Below the pieces are notes generated by a model that saw only the letters and a list, made by a program, of their open reading frames with translations, was not told the DNA's origin and made no database searches. From assembly GCF_001281025.1 (NCBI RefSeq), contig NZ_CP012646.1:1269001-1333000 (forward strand): a DNA stretch of 64,000 bases, given 5' to 3'. Within the stretch, counting starts at the first letter, position 1. Every line of letters begins with the position of its first letter. Of the stretch, positions 45,692 through 54,646 are shown in pieces. Position numbers and translations under genes: made by a program. This DNA is from Streptococcus mitis (lineage in GTDB: Bacteria; Bacillota; Bacilli; Lactobacillales; Streptococcaceae).

Positions 45692-46407
45692 ATGAAAAAA
45701 TATTTTATTGGAGGTCTGGGAAGCAATTTCTATCATAGCAAGGATTTTTTTCAAGAACTAAATTCGCAGATTTATTTTCTAAATCCATATGAAAAGCATC
45801 TTCAAGATGAAACAGAGTTGAAATCATGGTTTAAAAATGAGATTGTAGAGGAAGAATCTATATGTCTGATAGGTCATTCTCTTGGAGGAGATTTGGCGCG
45901 TTATCTTGCATCGGAATTTTATGAAGTGACAAAACTGATTCTTTTGGATGGTGGCTATCTAGATTTAGATAAGATTTTACCTTTAGATACAGAGTTAGAG
46001 GAAACTAAAAACTATATTGAATCTCAAGTCGTTTCGGACTTAGATGTTCTTATTTCTAAAGAAAAATCTGAAGCAAAGCATTGGTCAGAAAATATGGAGA
46101 AAGCTGTAAGACAGTCCTATCACTGGAATGCGAGTATAATAGATATGAGTTGGCTATAAATTATGAAAATATAGAAGCGATCCTCCGCCTACGGAGGAAA
46201 ATACAAGCTTTTAAGAGAGAAGTGGGAGATGCTTTGTTTATCAGTCCTCGCTATCCTAATGAAGCTACATGGAGAGAGGAAGCCTTAAAAGAATTGCCAG
46301 ACTATTTTGATACTATTTTTCTAGAGAACGTTAGCCATGAAGTTTATACTGAAGCTCCCAAAGAAATCGCTAGTATGATTAATGAGTGGCTCGCTTATTC
46401 TCAATGA
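45692..46407 (+). pseudogene. Alpha/beta-hydrolase, frameshifted
   Basis: The first frame (45692-46159) starts MKKYFIGGLGSNFYH and has the nucleophile elbow GHSLGGDLARYLAS, then ends early at IIDMSWL. The other frame continues across the break (about 46115-46155) with INYENIEAILRLRRKIQAF and reaches NVSHEVYTEAPKEI, which supplies the missing C-terminal His and Asp region. One insertion or deletion near 46110-46150 therefore splits a ~235-codon gene. A sequencing error is the alternative. Confidence 0.75.
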
Positions 46408-46431
46408 GCTACTTGTATTACTTGAAAAAAG

Positions 46432-46530
46432 CATGTTTTTGCCAATGCTAATAAACGAACTGCTTTATTCGTTTTGGTGAAATTTATACAATTAAATGGC
46501 TATCGTTTTTCTGTTACCATTAATCGTTAA
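46432..46530 (+). pseudogene. Doc/Fic toxin remnant
   Basis: A short frame reads HVFANANKRTALF and then LVKFIQLNGYRF to a stop. This matches the Fic core of Doc-type toxins (HxFxDANKRTA...FLxLNGY). There is no start and the rest of the gene and any antitoxin are absent, so it is a decayed toxin-antitoxin locus. Confidence 0.75.
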
Positions 46531-46539
46531 GATACATTT

Positions 46540-46567
46540 AAAAGAACTAGTGGACTAGTTCTTTTTA
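46540..46567 (+). terminator. Terminator after the Doc remnant
   Basis: AAGAACTAGT and ACTAGTTCTT pair around GG, followed by TTTTT. Confidence 0.75.
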
Positions 46568-46654
46568 TATCCGTTTTCACACTATTAAACTTATACAAAT
46601 CTATATAAAATATTATTTTTCCGAACAAAAATAGATATTTTTTCAAAAAAGTAC

Positions 46655-46683
46655 TTTACAGAGTGTTGGAAGTATGATATAGT
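46655..46683 (+). promoter_or_regulatory. Promoter of the structured RNA before speA
   Basis: TTTACA (46655-46660), a 17-bp spacer and TATAGT (46678-46683) with a TGA extension. Confidence 0.7.
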
Positions 46684-46689
46684 AATAAA

Positions 46690-47017
46690 GCTTAGAAAAT
46701 GAGATGATGTTTTCTAGCAAATATAAACCCGAGTAAAAAATGCCTACGGACAGGCAGGGTTGAATGCCGAAGCGTGGTTGAAAAACCACATTATTGATAG
46801 GGTTAAAAGCCTACTTTTATAAGTTGATGTTAGGACACTTGTCCTAATTCATAAATTTTTAGTGTGGTGAAAGCACACGTCATCTTGTGAAACGATCAAT
46901 AAAGTACGTAATATTTGCTACTAGAGAGTTTGGAAACATCGGGAACAGACATACTCAACAGAAACAAACATAAAAACGTCAGAAGATTGCAGAGCAGGTG
47001 AAAACCTGCTCTTTTTT
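46690..47017 (+). ncRNA. Long structured RNA upstream of the polyamine operon
   Basis: About 330 nt without a reading frame, between a promoter and a strong terminator. Hairpins in order: TGCCT-ACGGAC-AGGCA nested in ACCC/GGGT (46727-46760), GTGGTT/AACCAC (46774-46789), TTAGGAC/GTCCTAA (46830-46847), GTGTG/CACAC (46862-46878), and the terminator AGAGCAGGT-GAAA-ACCTGCTCT with six T (46991-47017). It ends 66 bp before speA. It could be a free-standing RNA or a leader that controls speA by premature termination. I do not recognise the family with certainty; the raiA motif is one to test. Confidence 0.65.
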
Positions 47018-47082
47018 CATGAGTCAACCTTTAGTCGTCTTCGTCTTCTTGAAGCGCTAAAAATATAGTAAAGGAGTATGTC

Positions 47083-48543
47083 TTGAAAGAGTTAGATCAA
47101 AACCAAGCCCCAATTTATGAGGCCTTGGTGAAGTTGCGCAAGAAAAGGATTGTTCCCTTTGATGTTCCAGGTCACAAGCGCGGACGGGGAAATCCAGAAC
47201 TTGTCGAACTGTTAGGTGAAAAATGTGTTGGCATTGATGTCAATTCTATGAAACCCTTGGATAATCTTGGTCACCCCATTTCGATTATTCGTGATGCAGA
47301 GGAGCTGGCTACAGATGCTTTTGGGGCTAGCCATGCCTTTCTAATGATTGGTGGAACAACTTCATCGGTGCAGACTATGATTCTTTCCACCTGCAAGGCT
47401 GGAGATAAGATTATTTTGCCACGTAATGTCCATAAATCTGCTATCAATGCGCTGGTTCTATGTGGTGCTATTCCCATCTATATCGAGATGAGTGTGGATC
47501 CTAAGATTGGTATCGCTTTAGGTCTTGAAAATGACCGAGTAGCGCAGGCAATTAAGGAGCATCCAGATGCCAAGGCCATTTTGATTAACAATCCTACTTA
47601 CTATGGAATTTGTTCAGACCTCAAGGGTTTAACGGAAATGGCTCATGAAGCTGGCATGCTAGTTTTAGTGGATGAAGCCCACGGAGCACACTTACATTTT
47701 ACTGATAAACTTCCAATTTCTGCTATGGATGCAGGTGCTGATATGGCAGCAGTTTCCATGCATAAGTCTGGTGGGAGTTTGACACAAAGTTCGCTTCTTT
47801 TAATCGGGGAGCAGATGAATCCTGAATACGTTCGTCAGATTATAAACCTAACCCAGTCAACATCCGCCTCTTACTTGTTGATGGCTAGTTTGGATATTTC
47901 ACGTCGCAACTTGGCTCTTCGTGGTAAAGAGTCGTTTGAGAAGGTCATTGAGTTATCAGAGTATGCTCGTCGTGAAATCAATGCTATCGGTGGCTACTAT
48001 GCCTACTCAAAAGAGTTAATAGACGGAGTGTCCGTTTGCGATTTTGATGTGACCAAGCTGTCCGTTTATACTCAGGGTATTGGCTTAACAGGTATCGAGG
48101 TTTATGACCTCTTACGAGACGAATACGACATTCAGATTGAGTTTGGTGATATTGGCAATATCTTGGCCTATATTTCGATTGGTGACCGTATCCAAGACAT
48201 TGAACGATTAGTTGGTGCTTTAGCAGATATCAAGAGACTCTATTCACGAGATGGGAAGGACTTGATAGCTGGAGAATATATTCAGCCCGAGTTGGTTTTA
48301 TCTCCTCAGGAAGCCTTCTATTCAGAGAGAAAAAGTTTGTCTTTAGACGAATCTGTTGGACAAGTCTGTGGAGAATTTGTTATGTGTTACCCACCAGGAA
48401 TCCCTATCTTGGCTCCTGGTGAACGCATTACACGAGAAATTGTCGATTATATCCAATTTGCCAAGGAACGTGGTTGTTCCCTCCAAGGGACGGAAGATCC
48501 TGAGGTCAATCACATCAACGTCATTAAGAGAAAGGAGAACTAG
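47083..48543 (+). CDS. speA: Arginine decarboxylase (Orn/Lys/Arg decarboxylase family, fold I)
   Basis: A 486-residue PLP decarboxylase of the short Orn/Lys/Arg decarboxylase type. VPFDVPGHKRGRG at the N-terminus, VDEAHGAHLHF, and the PLP Lys228 in MHKSGGSLTQSS are conserved. Often named cad (lysine decarboxylase), but its operon with agmatine deiminase and carbamoylputrescine amidase, and published work on the pneumococcal enzyme, point to arginine and agmatine. The start is a TTG 6 bases after AAGGAG; the ATG at 47078 is followed by an immediate stop. The next gene starts on the base after its stop. Confidence 0.93.
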   Translation: MKELDQNQAPIYEALVKLRKKRIVPFDVPGHKRGRGNPELVELLGEKCVGIDVNSMKPLDNLGHPISIIRDAEELATDAFGASHAFLMIGGTTSSVQTMILSTCKAGDKIILPRNVHKSAINALVLCGAIPIYIEMSVDPKIGIALGLENDRVAQAIKEHPDAKAILINNPTYYGICSDLKGLTEMAHEAGMLVLVDEAHGAHLHFTDKLPISAMDAGADMAAVSMHKSGGSLTQSSLLLIGEQMNPEYVRQIINLTQSTSASYLLMASLDISRRNLALRGKESFEKVIELSEYARREINAIGGYYAYSKELIDGVSVCDFDVTKLSVYTQGIGLTGIEVYDLLRDEYDIQIEFGDIGNILAYISIGDRIQDIERLVGALADIKRLYSRDGKDLIAGEYIQPELVLSPQEAFYSERKSLSLDESVGQVCGEFVMCYPPGIPILAPGERITREIVDYIQFAKERGCSLQGTEDPEVNHINVIKRKEN

Positions 48544-49404
48544 ATGGATTTATGGTTTTCTGAAGTTCATACTCCAGATGTGAAATTGTCCCTGAGAACA
48601 GCCAAGCAACTCTACGCTGGTAAAAGTGAATGGCAGGATATCGAAGTCTTGGATACACCAGCTTTTGGAAAGATTTTGATTTTAAATGGGCACGTCTTGT
48701 TCTCAGATGCTGATGATTTTGTCTACAATGAAATGACCGTTCATGTTCCCATGGCTGTGCATCCCAATCCCAAGAAAGTTTTGGTTATTGGGGGTGGTGA
48801 CGGTGGTGTTGCTCAAGTATTAACACTCTATCCTGAACTGGAGCAAATCGATATTGTGGAACCAGATGAGATGCTAGTTGAGGTTTGTCGTGAGTATTTC
48901 CCAGATTTTGCTTCAGGGCTAGATGATCCTCGTGTTACTATTTACTACCAAAATGGACTACGATTTTTGCGAAACTGTGAAGATGACTACGATATTATCA
49001 TCAACGATGCGACAGATCCATTTGGACATACGGAAGGGCTCTTTACCAAGGAATTTTACGGCAACAGTTATAGAGCCTTGAAAGAAGACGGCATCATGAT
49101 TTACCAGCATGGTAGTCCCTTCTTTGACGAAGATGAGTCAGCTTGTCGAAGCATGCACCGCAAGGTCAATCAAGCCTTTCCAATCAGTCGGGTCTATCAG
49201 GCCCACATCCCAACTAGCCCTGCTGGTTATTGGTTGTTTGGATTTGCATCGAAAAAATACCACCCTGTCAAGGATTTTGACAAGGAAGGCTGGAAAAAAC
49301 GCCAGCTTTTCACAGAATATTACACTGCAAACTTACACGTGGGAGCCTTTATGTTGCCCAAGTATGTTGAGGACATTTTAGAAGAAGAGGAAGGAAAAAA
49401 ATGA
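48544..49404 (+). CDS. speE: Spermidine synthase
   Basis: A 286-residue aminopropyltransferase that joins decarboxylated SAM to putrescine. The motif VLVIGGGDGGVAQVL and the downstream NDATDPFGHTEGLFT are diagnostic. Length is normal. It begins directly after speA and overlaps the next gene by ATGA. No SAM decarboxylase is visible in the window. Confidence 0.95.
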   Translation: MDLWFSEVHTPDVKLSLRTAKQLYAGKSEWQDIEVLDTPAFGKILILNGHVLFSDADDFVYNEMTVHVPMAVHPNPKKVLVIGGGDGGVAQVLTLYPELEQIDIVEPDEMLVEVCREYFPDFASGLDDPRVTIYYQNGLRFLRNCEDDYDIIINDATDPFGHTEGLFTKEFYGNSYRALKEDGIMIYQHGSPFFDEDESACRSMHRKVNQAFPISRVYQAHIPTSPAGYWLFGFASKKYHPVKDFDKEGWKKRQLFTEYYTANLHVGAFMLPKYVEDILEEEEGKK

Positions 49405-50660
49405 GTCGTTTACTAGTTATTGGATGTGGGGGAGTTGCCCAAGTTGCTATTTCAAAGATTTGTCAAGATAGCGAAACCTTTGCAGAGATTATGATTGCTA
49501 GCCGTACCAAGTCAAAATGTGATGACTTGAAGGCTAAACTGGAAGGCAAAACAAGTACAAAGATTGAGACAGCTGCTCTTGATGCTGACAAGGTAGAAGA
49601 AGTGATTGCCCTGATTGAAAGCTATAAACCAGAAGCTGTTTTGAACGTAGCTCTGCCTTATCAAGATTTAACCATTATGGATGCTTGTTTGGCAACAGGT
49701 GTTCACTATATCGATACAGCCAACTACGAAGCAGAGGATACAGAAGACCCTGAATGGCGTGCCATCTATGAGAAACGTTGTAAAGAACTTGGTTTTACAG
49801 CTTACTTTGACTACTCATGGCAATGGGCTTATCAGGAGAAATTCAAAGAGGCTGGCTTGACCGCTCTTCTTGGTTCTGGTTTTGACCCAGGTGTGACTAG
49901 TGTCTTTTCTGCTTACGCCCTCAAACACTATTTTGATGAAATCCATTATATCGACATTTTAGACTGTAATGGTGGTGACCACGGTTATCCATTTGCAACC
50001 AACTTTAACCCAGAAATTAATCTCCGTGAGGTTTCTGCTCCAGGTTCTTACTGGGAAGATGGAAAATGGGTCGAAGTTGAAGCCATGTCTATCAAGCGCG
50101 AGTACGATTTCCCTCAAGTTGGACAAAAAGACATGTATCTCCTTCACCATGAAGAAATCGAATCATTGGCCAAGAACATTCCAGGTGTTAAACGTATTCG
50201 CTTCTTTATGACCTTTGGTCAATCTTATCTAACGCATATGAAATGCTTGGAAAATGTTGGACTCCTTCGTACGGATACCATTAACTTCAATGGACAAGAC
50301 ATCGTTCCGATTCAATTTTTGAAAGCCTTGCTTCCAGATCCAGCAAGCCTTGGGCCACGCACTGTAGGTAAAACCAATATCGGATGTATCTTTACAGGTG
50401 TCAAAGATGGCGTTGAAAAGACCATCTACATCTACAATGTTTGTGACCATCAGGAATGTTACGCAGAAGTTGGTTCACAAGCAATTTCTTACACGACAGG
50501 CGTTCCAGCCATGATTGGGACAAAATTGGTTATGAACGGTACTTGGAAACAAGCTGGAGTGTATAACCTTGAAGAGTTGGATCCAGATCCATTCATGGAA
50601 GCTTTGAATGAGTATGGTTTGCCATGGGTTGTGGTTGAAAATCCACAAATGGTGGACTGA
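49401..50660 (+). CDS. Carboxynorspermidine/carboxyspermidine dehydrogenase (saccharopine-dehydrogenase family)
   Basis: A 419-residue NAD(P)-dependent enzyme. The N-terminal Rossmann motif is LLVIGCGGVAQVAI, and DTANYEAEDTEDPEW and SGFDPGVTSVF are typical of the family. Frequently annotated saccharopine dehydrogenase or lys1, but the pairing with nspC suggests it condenses putrescine (or diaminopropane) with aspartate semialdehyde. It overlaps speE by 4 bp and nspC by 1 bp (TGATG). Confidence 0.9.
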   Translation: MSRLLVIGCGGVAQVAISKICQDSETFAEIMIASRTKSKCDDLKAKLEGKTSTKIETAALDADKVEEVIALIESYKPEAVLNVALPYQDLTIMDACLATGVHYIDTANYEAEDTEDPEWRAIYEKRCKELGFTAYFDYSWQWAYQEKFKEAGLTALLGSGFDPGVTSVFSAYALKHYFDEIHYIDILDCNGGDHGYPFATNFNPEINLREVSAPGSYWEDGKWVEVEAMSIKREYDFPQVGQKDMYLLHHEEIESLAKNIPGVKRIRFFMTFGQSYLTHMKCLENVGLLRTDTINFNGQDIVPIQFLKALLPDPASLGPRTVGKTNIGCIFTGVKDGVEKTIYIYNVCDHQECYAEVGSQAISYTTGVPAMIGTKLVMNGTWKQAGVYNLEELDPDPFMEALNEYGLPWVVVENPQMVD

Positions 50661-51787
50661 TGAAGTTAGAACAAGTACCAACACCAGCCTATGTTATTGA
50701 CCTAGCCAAATTAGAAGCCAATTGCCGTATTCTACATTATGTTCAAGAAGAAGCGGGCTGTAAGGTTTTACTTGCCCAGAAGGCTTATTCCCTCTACAAA
50801 ACCTATCCTTTGATTAGCCAGTATTTATCAGGTACGACAGCCAGTGGACTTTATGAAGCTAAGCTAGCTAGAGAAGAATTTCCGGGAGAAGTCCATGTAT
50901 TTGCGCCTGCTTTCAAGGATGCAGACTTGGAAGAATTGCTGGAGATAACGGACCATATCGTCTTTAACTCAGAGAGACAGTTGCGTAAACACGGTCCGCG
51001 TTGTCGAGATGCTGGTATCAGTGTTGGTTTGCGCCTCAACCCTCAGTGTTCAACTCAAGGTGACCACGCGCTCTATGACCCTTGTGCACCTGGTTCCCGT
51101 TTTGGAGTAACTTCAGACAAGATACCGAGTGATTTGCTGGAATTGGTAGACGGTCTTCATTTTCACACCCTTTGCGAGCAGGGAGCAGATGATTTACAGA
51201 CAACTTTGAAAGCAGTAGAAGCGCAGTTTGGTCCTTACTTACATGAGGTCAAATGGCTCAATATGGGGGGCGGACACCACATCACAAGAGAAGGTTACGA
51301 TGTGGATTTGCTGATTTCAGAAATCAAGCGTATCCGAGAAACTTACAATCTTGAAGTCTATATCGAGCCGGGTGAAGCCATTGCGCTCAATGCAGGTTAT
51401 CTAGCAACTGAAGTATTGGATATTGTCGAAAACGGTATGGAAATCTTGGTTTTAGATGCCTCTGCGACCTGCCATATGCCTGATGTACTTGAGATGCCCT
51501 ATCGTCCACCTTTGAGAAATGGCTTTGAGGCACAGGAAAAAGCCCATACCTATAGACTTTCTTCCAATACTTGTCTGACAGGCGATGTGATTGGTGATTA
51601 TAGCTTTGAAAATCCAGTTCAAATCGGAGACAGACTTTATTTTGAAGATATGGCCATTTATTCTTTTGTCAAAAATAATACCTTTAATGGTATTGGATTG
51701 CCAAGTCTCTATCTCATGGACGAACAGGGTGACTGTAGCTTGGTCAAAGCCTTCGGCTATCAAGACTTTAAAGGGAGATTATCATGA
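50660..51787 (+). CDS. nspC: Carboxynorspermidine/carboxyspermidine decarboxylase
   Basis: A 375-residue PLP enzyme with an alanine-racemase-type barrel (fold III). The N-terminal PTPAYVIDL, the PLP Lys41 in [21 protein letters not shown] and the [10 protein letters not shown] active-site Cys segment fit NspC. It decarboxylates carboxyspermidine to spermidine. The aguA start overlaps its stop by ATGA. Confidence 0.94.
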   Translation: MKLEQVPTPAYVIDLAKLEANCRILHYVQEEAGCKVLLAQKAYSLYKTYPLISQYLSGTTASGLYEAKLAREEFPGEVHVFAPAFKDADLEELLEITDHIVFNSERQLRKHGPRCRDAGISVGLRLNPQCSTQGDHALYDPCAPGSRFGVTSDKIPSDLLELVDGLHFHTLCEQGADDLQTTLKAVEAQFGPYLHEVKWLNMGGGHHITREGYDVDLLISEIKRIRETYNLEVYIEPGEAIALNAGYLATEVLDIVENGMEILVLDASATCHMPDVLEMPYRPPLRNGFEAQEKAHTYRLSSNTCLTGDVIGDYSFENPVQIGDRLYFEDMAIYSFVKNNTFNGIGLPSLYLMDEQGDCSLVKAFGYQDFKGRLS

Positions 51788-52869
51788 TAGAAACTCCGAA
51801 AAAAGCGGGCTATCGCATGGCAGCAGAGTACGAACCCCATCACGGAACCTTGATGATCTGGCCTACAAGACCAGGATCATGGCCTTTTCAAGGTAAAGCT
51901 GCTAAAAGAGCTTTCAGCCAGATTATTAAGACCATAGCAGAAGGAGAAAGAGTCTATCTTTTGGTGGACCAAGACTACTTAGCTGAAGCCCAAGACTACC
52001 TTGGAGATAGCGTTATTTATCTAGACATTCCCACCAATGATGCCTGGGCTCGTGATACAGGTCCGACCATTCTTGTCAATGATAAAGGCCAGAAATTAGC
52101 CATGGATTGGTCTTTCAATGCCTGGGGTGGTGCTGTTGATGGTCTTTATCAAGATTATGAAGATGATGACCAAGTAGCCAGTCGTTTTGCTGAGTCCTTG
52201 GAAATGCCTGTTTATGATGCCAAACCTTTTGTCCTAGAAGGCGGAGCGATACATAGCGATGGTCAAGGAACCATTATCGTAACTGAAAGTTGCCTTCTCA
52301 GTCTTGGTCGCAATCCTCATCTGACTAAAGAGGAAATTAAGAATACCTTATTAGAGAGCCTTGGCGCTGAAAAAGTTATTTGGCTTCCTTATGGTATTTA
52401 TCAGGACGAAACCAATGAACACGTTGACAACGTTGCAGCCTTTGTTGGTCCTGCAGAACTTGTCTTGGCTTGGACAGACGACAAAAGCGATCCTCAGTAT
52501 GCCATGTCAAAAGCAGATCTCGAACTATTAGAGCAAGAAACAGATGCAAAAGGTCGTCACTTCACCATTCATAAATTGCCTATCCCTGCAGTTCGACAAG
52601 TTGTGACAGAAGAAGATCTTCCTGGTTATTCCTACGAAGAAGGTGAAGAAGAACGCTACGCTGGTGAACGACTAGCAGCTTCCTACGTAAACTTTTATAT
52701 CGCCAACAAGGCTGTCCTTGTTCCCCAATTTCAAGACGTAAATGACCAAGTAGCCTTAGATATCCTCAGTAAGTGTTTCCCAGACCGTAAAGTTGTCGGA
52801 ATACCAGCCAGAGATATTCTTTTAGGTGGTGGCAATATCCACTGTATCACCCAACAAATCCCAGAATAG
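51784..52869 (+). CDS. aguA: Agmatine deiminase
   Basis: A 361-residue enzyme of the guanidino-group modifying superfamily that converts agmatine to N-carbamoylputrescine and ammonia. The catalytic Cys354 is in [28 protein letters not shown] and [10 protein letters not shown] carry the other conserved Asp, Glu and His. Overlaps nspC by 4 bp; aguB follows after 9 bp. Confidence 0.96.
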   Translation: MIETPKKAGYRMAAEYEPHHGTLMIWPTRPGSWPFQGKAAKRAFSQIIKTIAEGERVYLLVDQDYLAEAQDYLGDSVIYLDIPTNDAWARDTGPTILVNDKGQKLAMDWSFNAWGGAVDGLYQDYEDDDQVASRFAESLEMPVYDAKPFVLEGGAIHSDGQGTIIVTESCLLSLGRNPHLTKEEIKNTLLESLGAEKVIWLPYGIYQDETNEHVDNVAAFVGPAELVLAWTDDKSDPQYAMSKADLELLEQETDAKGRHFTIHKLPIPAVRQVVTEEDLPGYSYEEGEEERYAGERLAASYVNFYIANKAVLVPQFQDVNDQVALDILSKCFPDRKVVGIPARDILLGGGNIHCITQQIPE

Positions 52870-52878
52870 GAGAAAAAG

Positions 52879-53754
52879 ATGAGAAATGTAAGAGTTGCAG
52901 CCATTCAGATGCAATGCGCTAAGGATGTGGCAACAAATATCCAAACCGCAGAACGTTTAGTACGTCAGGCTGCAGAACAAGGCGCACAAATTATTCTCTT
53001 GCCCGAGTTGTTTGAACGTCCCTATTTCTGTCAGGAACGTCAGTATGACTACTACCAGCATGCCCAGTCGGTGACAGACAATACAGCTATTCAGCATTTT
53101 AAGGTGATTGCTAAGGAACTACAAGTTGTTTTACCGATCAGTTTCTATGAAAAAGATGGCAATGTCTTGTATAATTCTATTGCAGTTATTGACGCTGATG
53201 GGGAAGTTCTAGGCGTTTACCGAAAGACCCACATACCAGATGATCATTATTATCAAGAAAAGTTCTATTTCACGCCTGGTAACACAGGTTTCAAGGTATG
53301 GGACACTCGTTATGCTAAGATTGGGATCGGTATTTGTTGGGATCAATGGTTCCCTGAAACAGCCCGCTGTCTCGCATTAAATGGGGCAGAATTGCTCTTT
53401 TATCCAACTGCTATTGGCTCTGAGCCTATCCTAGATACGGATAGTTGTGGCCATTGGCAACGTACCATGCAAGGCCACGCAGCAGCAAATATTGTCCCAG
53501 TTATTGCAGCCAATCGTTATGGATTAGAGGAAGTCACTCCAAGCGAGGAAAATGGTGGACAGAGTTCCAGTCTTGACTTCTACGGTTCATCTTTTATGAC
53601 GGATGAAACAGGAGCTATTCTAGAGCAAGCTGAAAGACAAGAAGAAGCTGTTCTGTTAGCTACTTATGACCTAGACAAGGGAGCAAGCGAGCGCCTAAAC
53701 TGGGGCTTGTTTCGAGATAGAAGACCAGAAATGTATCAACGAATTACGGACTAG
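52879..53754 (+). CDS. aguB: N-carbamoylputrescine amidase
   Basis: A 291-residue nitrilase-superfamily amidase that turns N-carbamoylputrescine into putrescine, CO2 and ammonia. The catalytic triad is visible: Glu43 in LPELFERPYF, Lys116 in YRKTHIPD and Cys153 in GICWDQWFPE. Normal length. It completes the arginine-to-putrescine route with speA and aguA and ends the operon. Confidence 0.96.
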   Translation: MRNVRVAAIQMQCAKDVATNIQTAERLVRQAAEQGAQIILLPELFERPYFCQERQYDYYQHAQSVTDNTAIQHFKVIAKELQVVLPISFYEKDGNVLYNSIAVIDADGEVLGVYRKTHIPDDHYYQEKFYFTPGNTGFKVWDTRYAKIGIGICWDQWFPETARCLALNGAELLFYPTAIGSEPILDTDSCGHWQRTMQGHAAANIVPVIAANRYGLEEVTPSEENGGQSSSLDFYGSSFMTDETGAILEQAERQEEAVLLATYDLDKGASERLNWGLFRDRRPEMYQRITD

Positions 53755-53864
53755 TAGGGGAGAAATGAGAGATTTATTCTGCTAGACTCGTTTTCACTAG
53801 TAATTATAGGGATACTAGGTCATCTAGTAAGTGGATTTTATATTTTAACCCTCTAAGGCTTTCT

Positions 53865-53895
53865 CGCGCTTTTATGCGAGGAGCTTTTCTGTTTA
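53865..53895 (+). terminator. Possible terminator after aguB
   Basis: CTCGC and GCGAG pair across GCTTTTAT, with AGCTTTTC after the stem; a weak T run. Confidence 0.45.
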
Positions 53896-53913
53896 AGCTT
53901 TATCAATAAAACA

Positions 53914-53922
53914 TGCTATAAT
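53914..53922 (+). promoter_or_regulatory. Extended -10 before the two-component system
   Basis: TGCTATAAT (53914-53922), 23 bp before the response regulator start. No clear -35 hexamer at 17 bp. Confidence 0.6.
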
Positions 53923-53944
53923 AGTTGCAGAAAGGTTGGTATTT

Positions 53945-54646
53945 ATGGCTAGGATATTGGTCATTGAAGACAATAGTGACATTCAAGAGATTTTACGAAC
54001 ACTTCTTACTGAGGAGCATGAGGTGATTCAAGCCTTTTCAGGAACTGAAGGAATCATGCGTTTTGACCAAGGTAGGATTGAACTCGTTTTGCTAGATATC
54101 ATGCTTCCTGGGAAAAATGGGGATCAGGTTTTAAAAGCCATCAGGGAACAAAGTCAAATTCCAGTCATTATGCTAACGGCTTTGAGCGATAAGAAGCTAA
54201 TCAGTCAATACCTCTTAAAGGGTGCCAATGATTACATAGTCAAACCTTTTGATTTGGACGAAGTCTTTGCTAGAGTTACTGTTCAATTACGTCAAAGCGT
54301 AGAAAAACAGCCTATGGAAATAGAAAAAACTGAAAATCTGCCACAAAACTTGAAAAATATCCAGTTTTATGCCGAAAGTTTTGAAATCAAAAATAGTCAG
54401 GAAACGATTCGCCTTGCCAAGAAAGAATGCTTGATTCTCCAAACTCTCCTTAAATATCCAAAGAAAATTTTCACTAAGGAAGAACTTTATGAATTGGTCT
54501 GGGAGGATAGCTACCTACCTGGAGATAATACTCTCAATACGCATTTGAGTAATCTTCGTAAAAAATTAAACCAGCTTGACCCAAATCAAGAATATATTGA
54601 AACCATCTGGGGCGTTGGGGTAAGATTAAAAGGAGACAAGCAATGA
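53945..54646 (+). CDS. OmpR-family response regulator
   Basis: A 233-residue regulator. The receiver domain has the acidic pair EDN near the start, phospho-acceptor Asp51 in LLDIMLPG, and Lys in VKPF. A winged-helix DNA-binding domain follows (about residues 135-233, ending in the WGVGVRLK pattern). The ATG at 53945 is chosen over a TTG at 53936. The kinase gene overlaps by ATGA. It probably controls the convergent ABC transporter at 55562-57233. Confidence 0.92.
   Translation: MARILVIEDNSDIQEILRTLLTEEHEVIQAFSGTEGIMRFDQGRIELVLLDIMLPGKNGDQVLKAIREQSQIPVIMLTALSDKKLISQYLLKGANDYIVKPFDLDEVFARVTVQLRQSVEKQPMEIEKTENLPQNLKNIQFYAESFEIKNSQETIRLAKKECLILQTLLKYPKKIFTKEELYELVWEDSYLPGDNTLNTHLSNLRKKLNQLDPNQEYIETIWGVGVRLKGDKQ

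Noticed and set aside
47078..47086. ATG at 47078 as the speA start
   Set aside because: It is followed by TCT and TGA, so it cannot open the gene; the TTG at 47083 is in frame with the conserved protein and has AAGGAG 6 bases upstream.
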